A DNA stretch of 10,371 nt, taken from positions 11,249-21,619 of the forward strand of contig DFQW01000011.1 in assembly GCA_002377985.1 (NCBI GenBank), read 5' to 3'. The notes beneath the pieces are model-generated. The model did no database searches and was not told where the DNA came from. It was given only the letters and a program-made list of their open reading frames with translations. The position numbers were made by a program, and so were the translations under genes. Shown piece by piece: positions 5,831-10,371 of the stretch. Origin of the DNA: Halieaceae bacterium UBA3479. Its GTDB lineage: Bacteria > Pseudomonadota > Gammaproteobacteria > Pseudomonadales > Halieaceae. The stretch's first letter is position 1. Every line of letters starts with the position of its first letter.

Positions 5831-8502
5831 TCGAAAGACTCATGTTCAGACACCCAATGTTCCTGCTGGCGAAGCTGAGTGATGCGACAAACGGGTTTTA
5901 GGTCGCAGTACTGACAGGCGCCGGGCGCCGGGTCGACGTTCGCTGCCCCGTCCAAAAATGCCTGCGCCAAGTGTTCCAATGCCGAGCCCCATTTATCGAC
6001 GAGGTCGTCCCAATCCTCTGCCCACCCTTGGGTTTGTTGCGACAGACTTTTGTCACCGGTTTTATTAAGGCCGAGACTGTCGCCGAGAGGAATAAAATCA
6101 GCGTCTCGGGTGAGTGGCGCGAAAGCGATACCCTTCAATGCCTTGTCCAAAAAAGTGTATAGCGGCAATTGAGGTTCTTGAGGTCGCGGTCCGATCCATC
6201 GAGATCTGGCGGGCGCTGTGGATTTATAATCGATAACAATCCGACGCCCATCCTCAAGCTCATCGATGCGATCCGGTCTTAAAGTCAATTCAAGACCGCC
6301 GAGGTTGAGCACAGCCTCCTGTTCCAGACTGAGTACGGTAAACGGTATTTCCCTCTCTCGCTCTTGCTCCATCCATGCTGAAACGATGTCGATACAAAAT
6401 GCGCGCTCAAGTTGCCAACAGCTGTCTCCGACGCGCGCGCGCAAGCTGAACCCGCGACGTTCGGCATCCGCTTCGATTTTGCCGAGCGCTGTGTTGGCGG
6501 CGTGCTCGATTCGCTCTAAAAGTGCGGCCGGAGAGATACTGCGTAATGTGGCGTGGGACGACAGTTCGCGCCATAAATAGAATAGCATCTCGTGAAGTAC
6601 CAACCCTCGCTCAATAGCTGTGAAGCCGAACGCTTCCCTCCCAAGAGGATTGACTCTCATTCGATGCTTAATAAACGCCCTGAAACCACAGGCAGCCTGA
6701 TCTTTCATCAGACTACTACCACCTGTATTTTTGCCCGGTGACACGGGAACGCGTTCATCCGTTGGCAACGGCTCTACCCGCCGCGGTGCTTCCCAGCGCG
6801 CCGGCGGGAACCAGGGTGTTTCGATTACATTGCCCCCCGGATATATCAGTCCACTGGGTTTCCGGGGCAGTCCGCGTTCAAATTCATGATAACTGACGAC
6901 GGTTTCGCCGCCCCCAGCACACCAAATCTCAAGAGATTTTTGACTTTGAGAAAGTAAATGGGTTGCATTGAGCTCGTTAAAATCTAGCCGCCTCTGAATA
7001 AAGGCAGGGATAAAAGGATCCAGATGTGGCGCGCGCGGAAAGGTGCCTTGCTGAGCGCCACATACCCATACGCCATCAAATTCGAGGGCGATTGCTTCGA
7101 GTGGCCCCATTACCTGAACGCTGTCATGGGGTGTCTTAGGTTGGAACATGGTGCTCGCGAGTGATTGCCGCCAAAGGTTCAGCGCCGCCTCACGGGTTTG
7201 AGGGGGAAGCACCGCCGAGAGCGCTCCCAGCGCATCGAGGCTCGCATCAAGTCGGTCTAACTGTTGATACTCGATGGAATCCAGTGCCTCTCGGTACGGC
7301 CAACCCCAGATGTTGAGTCGATTTCGAATCCACCCGGCCCACTCAGTAAGCTGCTTCTTATCGCGATGCCTTCTGTCTCCACAAATATCAATGAGTACGG
7401 CTTTAAGCGGGCAATCTGATGCATATCGAGTGAGTAGATGTAACGTCTGATCAATGCTGATTTCAGTTATCCCTGACTGAAAAAGCCTGTCTACCACCTT
7501 TAACTCGTCGCGCGACGGATTGGCTAGCAAACCGGGAAAAAATGGTGAACGCATCAGTCTCGACCACTCCTGCCGAGGCAGCGGACGGACCTCCCACTCC
7601 AGCGCCGTCATGGCGTCCCGGAACATCGGCGTCGCACCCAGTGGCATTCCGGTAGAGAAGTTTACGGGTAAGTCGTTGTAGCGCGCGTCAAGACATTCAA
7701 ATTCAGCCCGCAAGAAATATTCCAGCTGGGTTCTGTCTCGCTCTAAATCAAGACAAACAATGGCGCTTCTCTTGTCTGGTTGCTGACTCATATCACGCGC
7801 CCACGCCGCGGCCGCGGCCAACTCATCCTCCCGTGTGACAAAGCGTCGTGCCGCGTGGGCTTTTTCCGGCGCACTCTTTGTATTAGGTGCTATTACCGTG
7901 AGATCACTGAGATGCTCAAGCGCTTGGCGCGTCACGGGCGGCAGCTCGGGAAATCCATAAAGCGCTATCGGTTGCGATTGCGCGGGCAGCTCCAGCAACT
8001 GTCGATAGGCTTGATAGCGCGTCGTCCCGGAGATTTTGTCGAGCCGCTCTTGAAATCGCCGCGCCCAGCGCGCAAAAACCGAGCAGTCCACTTCATATTG
8101 AAAATACCCCCAGAGCTGCGGGATCTCCAGGCCGCCGTTCATGACCAATTTATCCCACGCCAACCTCGCTCGCAGTGCCGTTGCTGTCGGCTGAGTCAAG
8201 GTAAAACTGCGGTTACGTCCATTGTCCTGTCGAACAATTTCCTGCCACATTGCGGCTTGCTGTTCCGCGCTCAACAAGCGCCGCAGGGGCAACTTGCCGT
8301 CTTCCACCGCAGTACTCCAGGCGCGTTCCAGCCATGCGTCCACGGGCTCAACAGGCACCTTAAAAAATACGCTCTGCTGTGACTGCTGGTTTGTCGTCCA
8401 TGCGCTAATAATTTCTCGCGCCAGTCGCCTCCCCGGGGTAAGAATCGTATGGTCTCTGTCAAAAAAAGACTCGAACTGATGGAGGTCGACGGTGCTACGC
8501 AT
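5827..8502 (-). CDS. AddB-like DNA repair protein with Fe-S-type PD-(D/E)XK nuclease domain (TIGR03623-like)
   Basis: Partner of the downstream AddA-type helicase. From the ATG at 8502 it has 891 residues, near the roughly 900 I recall for the 'probable DNA repair protein' family related to AddB. The N-terminus reads TILTPGRRLARE (19-30), typical of that group. The usual N-terminal Walker A of Bacillus AddB is absent, so it is probably a non-motor scaffold. VWVCGAQQGTFPRAPHLDPF (about 478-497) recalls the AddB/RecC helicase-like region. The C-terminal nuclease has H637, D744 and D747 (RPDRID), D758 and K760 (IDYKS) and Q778-LPL-Y782. C605 plus C863-x2-C866-x5-C872 match the four AddB cysteines that hold a 4Fe-4S cluster. 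The frame stays open to 8868, but residues before this Met overlap the DAHP synthase gene and look unlike the family. The Shine-Dalgarno is weak (GGGA). Confidence 0.88.
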   Translation of the reverse strand: MRSTVDLHQFESFFDRDHTILTPGRRLAREIISAWTTNQQSQQSVFFKVPVEPVDAWLERAWSTAVEDGKLPLRRLLSAEQQAAMWQEIVRQDNGRNRSFTLTQPTATALRARLAWDKLVMNGGLEIPQLWGYFQYEVDCSVFARWARRFQERLDKISGTTRYQAYRQLLELPAQSQPIALYGFPELPPVTRQALEHLSDLTVIAPNTKSAPEKAHAARRFVTREDELAAAAAWARDMSQQPDKRSAIVCLDLERDRTQLEYFLRAEFECLDARYNDLPVNFSTGMPLGATPMFRDAMTALEWEVRPLPRQEWSRLMRSPFFPGLLANPSRDELKVVDRLFQSGITEISIDQTLHLLTRYASDCPLKAVLIDICGDRRHRDKKQLTEWAGWIRNRLNIWGWPYREALDSIEYQQLDRLDASLDALGALSAVLPPQTREAALNLWRQSLASTMFQPKTPHDSVQVMGPLEAIALEFDGVWVCGAQQGTFPRAPHLDPFIPAFIQRRLDFNELNATHLLSQSQKSLEIWCAGGGETVVSYHEFERGLPRKPSGLIYPGGNVIETPWFPPARWEAPRRVEPLPTDERVPVSPGKNTGGSSLMKDQAACGFRAFIKHRMRVNPLGREAFGFTAIERGLVLHEMLFYLWRELSSHATLRSISPAALLERIEHAANTALGKIEADAERRGFSLRARVGDSCWQLERAFCIDIVSAWMEQEREREIPFTVLSLEQEAVLNLGGLELTLRPDRIDELEDGRRIVIDYKSTAPARSRWIGPRPQEPQLPLYTFLDKALKGIAFAPLTRDADFIPLGDSLGLNKTGDKSLSQQTQGWAEDWDDLVDKWGSALEHLAQAFLDGAANVDPAPGACQYCDLKPVCRITQLRQQEHWVSEHESFE

Positions 8503-8673
8503 GGTTAAAGTATCCCACGCTCTATTGGGCGAGGAAATCCGAGCCCCGAGAATAGTCTGAATCCCGATTTTCTCGCGACCGATCTTGATGGCGCGACGCC
8601 AACCCAAAAGACAAGAAAGTGGGTAAACTCCCGATCCCTCGAAGAAACTTGTGCCCACAAGGAGACGCACTGC
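8503..8673. promoter_or_regulatory. Divergent intergenic region between the repair operon and the DAHP synthase gene
   Basis: This 171-bp region must carry the start signals of both the AddB-like/AddA-type operon (minus) and the DAHP synthase gene (plus). I see no convincing minus-35/minus-10 pair on either strand. It holds an imperfect inverted repeat: GCGAGGAAATC (8529-8539) against GATTTTCTCGC (8566-8576), which is 11 bp with one mismatch (a possible G-U pair in RNA) and 26 bp between the arms. It also contains a small GGCG-CGA-CGCC hairpin at 8590-8600. Confidence 0.5.
8660..8664 (+). promoter_or_regulatory. Ribosome-binding site that favours a TTG start
   Basis: AGGAG lies 9 bases before TTG 8674 but 15 bases before the in-frame ATG 8680. 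The spacing fits the TTG better, so this site decides the start of the DAHP synthase gene. Confidence 0.6.
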
Positions 8674-9768
8674 TTGTCTATGATCCAGATACACAACATC
8701 AACGTTGAGAATCAACGCATTTTGATAACTCCCGCGGAGCTCAAGACGCGGGTTGCAGTATCGGAGGAGCTGTTCGAATTTGTCGCACAGAGTCGACTGC
8801 AAATTCAGCGAGTGCTGAATCGACAGGACCCCCGCTTCATCGTCGTGCTGGGTCCCTGCTCCATTCATGACGTTGAAGCCGCCCTCGATTATGCCAGTCG
8901 TCTCAAGGCGTTATCTGACGCCGTCAGCGATACGCTGTTGGTGGTCATGAGAGTTTATTTTGAAAAACCGAGAAGTACGGTGGGCTGGAAAGGGTTGATT
9001 AATGATCCTTTTCTTAACGATACCTTCGAAATTGAAGTGGGCCTGGAGAGGGGGCGTCAACTTCTTCGGGATATTTTGGCCTTGGGGCTACCCACGGCTA
9101 CAGAAGCTTTAGACCCCATTACCCCTCAGTATCTTCAGGATCTGATTTGCTGGTCAGCGATTGGAGCGCGGACCACTGAGTCGCAGACCCACCGTGAAAT
9201 GGCGAGTGGATTATCATCCCCGGTGGGCATCAAAAATGGGACGGACGGTGGTCTGGGAGTGGCGATTAATGCGTTGCAATCTGTATCAAAACCGCATCAT
9301 TTTCTGGGCATAAACTCCGAAGGCAAAGTATCGGTATTTGAGACCCGCGGTAACGCCCACGGACATATCGTGTTGCGCGGAGGTGACTCCGGCCCGAATT
9401 ACTCCGGACGACATATTGTTGAGTGTGAGGAGGCGCTCCTAGACGCCGGGCTTGCGGCAAATATCATGGTGGATTGCAGTCATGCCAATTCAGGGAAAAA
9501 TCCAACGCTACAGCCTGCCGTCGCTCGAGATGTTGCGGCGCAAATTGCGGCGGGCAACCACTCTATTGTTGGCCTGATGCTAGAAAGCAACCTGGAGGCA
9601 GGAAACCAGCGCATTTCAGAGGACCTGTCTACGCTGCAATATGGGGTCTCTGTAACCGACGGCTGCATTGGCTGGGCCAGTACCGAAGCGCTTATTCAAG
9701 AGTTAGCAGAGTCTCTGGCGGAGCCTCTACAACGCCGAAGTCACCTGAAGGTTGCCGGTAAAGCCTAG
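8674..9768 (+). CDS. aroF: 3-deoxy-7-phosphoheptulonate (DAHP) synthase, class I, AroF-type
   Basis: This enzyme condenses phosphoenolpyruvate and erythrose 4-phosphate to DAHP, the first step of the shikimate pathway, in the cytoplasm. The 364-residue protein carries all class I signatures: GPCSIHD (60-66), EKPRSTVGWKG (97-107), TEALDP (143-148), GARTTESQTHRE (164-175) and KNGTDG (187-192). The metal ligands C62, H270 (CSHANS), E304 (LESN) and D329 (VTDGC) correspond to C61, H268, E302 and D326 of E. coli AroG. Segments such as TEALDP and SQTHREMASGL match the Tyr-sensitive AroF more closely than AroG as I remember them. Starting at TTG gives Asn8 and a 20-residue lead to the first TP, as in AroF. 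Tyrosine feedback is therefore plausible but inferred. The alternative start is ATG 8680. The gene is divergent from the repair operon and convergent with nfuA. Confidence 0.95.
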   Translation: MSMIQIHNINVENQRILITPAELKTRVAVSEELFEFVAQSRLQIQRVLNRQDPRFIVVLGPCSIHDVEAALDYASRLKALSDAVSDTLLVVMRVYFEKPRSTVGWKGLINDPFLNDTFEIEVGLERGRQLLRDILALGLPTATEALDPITPQYLQDLICWSAIGARTTESQTHREMASGLSSPVGIKNGTDGGLGVAINALQSVSKPHHFLGINSEGKVSVFETRGNAHGHIVLRGGDSGPNYSGRHIVECEEALLDAGLAANIMVDCSHANSGKNPTLQPAVARDVAAQIAAGNHSIVGLMLESNLEAGNQRISEDLSTLQYGVSVTDGCIGWASTEALIQELAESLAEPLQRRSHLKVAGKA

Positions 9769-9771
9769 GCT
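9762..9771. repeat. 10-bp palindrome spanning two convergent stop codons
   Basis: AGCCTAGGCT is a perfect palindrome covering the TAG of the DAHP synthase gene (9766-9768) and part of the TAG of nfuA (9770-9772). AGGCT (9767-9771) can also pair with AGCCT at 9778-9782. Neither pairing is followed by a T-run, so it does not look like a standard terminator. Confidence 0.5.
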
Positions 9772-10345
9772 AGTAATAAGCCTGGCTACGATCGCTATGG
9801 TCGGTTGTATCGCGAACTCCGGCCAGCTGCGGAATTTGCTCCAATAGGGTCTTCTCCACGCCCCCTTTGAGCGTCATGTCGACAGCACTGCACCCCTGAC
9901 AGCCTCCTCCAAACCGGAGTATTGCAAATTTATCGTCAGTGACTTCGATCAAGGAGACTTCACCCCCATGTGCTGCAAGGGAGGGATTAATTTCGTTGTA
10001 AAGCACGTAGTTAATGCGATCCTCGAGGGGGCTGTCGTCGGACACCCTGGGCAGCTTGGCATTAGGGGCTTTAATAGTCAGTTGTCCACCCATTCTGTCA
10101 GGGGAGTAATCAACCAGGGCGTCCTCCAGAAAGGGTATGCTTCTCGCCTGGAACCAAGCGGTGAAGGCCTCAAATGGCTGCTCAACGTCACCCTCCTCCA
10201 CGTCGCCCTCACGGCAATAGGCAATGCAGGTTTCCGCCCTCGGTGTCCCCGGGTCATTAATAAACACCCGCACTCCCAACGCATCCTGCTGTTTCGCCAA
10301 GAGCTCTGCCAGATATTCCTGTGCTGATTCAGTGATCGTGATCAT
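9770..10345 (-). CDS. nfuA: Fe-S biogenesis protein NfuA
   Basis: NfuA receives a 4Fe-4S cluster from the Isc or Suf machinery and passes it to client enzymes, notably under oxidative stress or iron limitation. The 191 residues equal the length of E. coli NfuA. The N-terminal half (about 1-95) is a degenerate A-type carrier domain, with [14 protein letters not shown] (25-38) and cysteines C40 and C44 but without the full ligand set. The C-terminal Nfu domain (about 108-180) contains GGGCQGCS, whose C149 and C152 bind the cluster at the dimer interface, and the protein ends in YY like the E. coli one. The ATG at 10345 gives the usual N-terminus ([12 protein letters not shown]). Only a weak AGAAG lies upstream. 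An IscR-like half-site precedes it at the window edge. Its stop lies 1 bp from the convergent DAHP synthase stop. Confidence 0.97.
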   Translation of the reverse strand: MITITESAQEYLAELLAKQQDALGVRVFINDPGTPRAETCIAYCREGDVEEGDVEQPFEAFTAWFQARSIPFLEDALVDYSPDRMGGQLTIKAPNAKLPRVSDDSPLEDRINYVLYNEINPSLAAHGGEVSLIEVTDDKFAILRFGGGCQGCSAVDMTLKGGVEKTLLEQIPQLAGVRDTTDHSDRSQAYY

Positions 10346-10360
10346 GATAGAGAACTTCTA

Positions 10361-10371
10361 ATACCTGAGTA
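10361..10371 (-). promoter_or_regulatory. Truncated IscR type-1 half-site upstream of nfuA
   Basis: Read on the minus strand, the last bases of the window are TACTCAGGTAT. This matches 10 of 11 positions of the right half of the IscR type-1 consensus as I recall it (YAGTCRRSTAT). The left half would lie just outside the window. It sits 15 bp before the nfuA ATG. In E. coli, nfuA is repressed by Fe-S-loaded IscR, so the site fits the gene. The short distance implies a very short 5' leader or binding within the promoter itself. Confidence 0.5.

Noticed and set aside
7805..7820. GC-rich CCGCGG repeat as a regulatory palindrome
   Set aside because: It simply encodes an alanine run (AAAAA) in the AddB-like protein.
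7780..8382. 200-codon open frame antisense to the AddB-like gene
   Set aside because: Its composition is that of a shadow frame (many Arg, Cys and Gln), it has no ribosome-binding site or domain, and the opposite strand is a supported gene.
8503..8868. 122-residue upstream extension of the AddB-like reading frame
   Set aside because: Most of its first half lies antisense to the conserved start of the DAHP synthase gene. The family N-terminus (TILTPGRRLA) begins shortly after the internal Met at 8502, and that start gives the usual length of about 900 residues.
1..10371. Mobile elements, CRISPR arrays, toxin-antitoxin or phage-defence modules
   Set aside because: No transposase, terminal repeats, spaced direct repeats or small paired toxin genes were seen. 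The helicase-nuclease pair fits AddAB-type recombination repair better than a defence island, because its neighbours are housekeeping genes.

Overview
The window looks like ordinary, gene-dense chromosome of a gammaproteobacterium, probably a marine one of the Halieaceae/Cellvibrionales or OM60/NOR5 type. The case for this is a divergent YafS-type methyltransferase and glyoxalase II pair, an NfuA whose length and motif positions match the E. coli protein, a class I DAHP synthase, and a gammaproteobacterial type of AddA/AddB-like pair. The genus-level guess is inference only. There are seven genes and no tRNA, rRNA, IS element, CRISPR array, phage gene or sign of recent transfer.

Layout. (1) Positions 53-871 (minus) encode a YafS-like methyltransferase, divergent from gloB (920-1690, plus) across only 48 bp. 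(2) Positions 1815-2438 (plus) encode a small exported protein of unknown function, made of two related beta-rich units. Just before its ribosome-binding site lies a perfect 17-bp palindrome identical to the NtrC consensus. The gene ends at a strong bidirectional terminator shared with the convergent helicase gene. (3) Positions 2486-8502 (minus) form a two-gene operon read right to left: an AddB-like protein with an iron-sulfur-type nuclease domain, then an AddA-type UvrD-family helicase-nuclease, joined by an ATGA overlap. (4) Positions 8674-9768 (plus) encode an AroF-type DAHP synthase, divergent from the repair operon over 171 bp. (5) Positions 9770-10345 (minus) encode nfuA, whose stop codon lies 1 bp from the DAHP synthase stop. 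An apparent IscR type-1 half-site is cut by the right edge upstream of nfuA.

How the genes work together. The only clear functional unit is the AddB-like/AddA-like pair, which should form a two-nuclease helicase complex that resects DNA double-strand breaks for RecA. The other genes are independent housekeeping functions: methylglyoxal detoxification, entry to aromatic amino acid synthesis, and Fe-S cluster delivery. NfuA could in principle help build the predicted cluster of the AddB-like nuclease, but nothing in the sequence links them.

No wholly new system is evident. The items most worth a second look are the NtrC-type palindrome before the unknown exported protein, the truncated IscR-like site before nfuA, the Walker-less AddB-like partner, and the methyltransferase that lacks a recognisable SAM-binding glycine loop.
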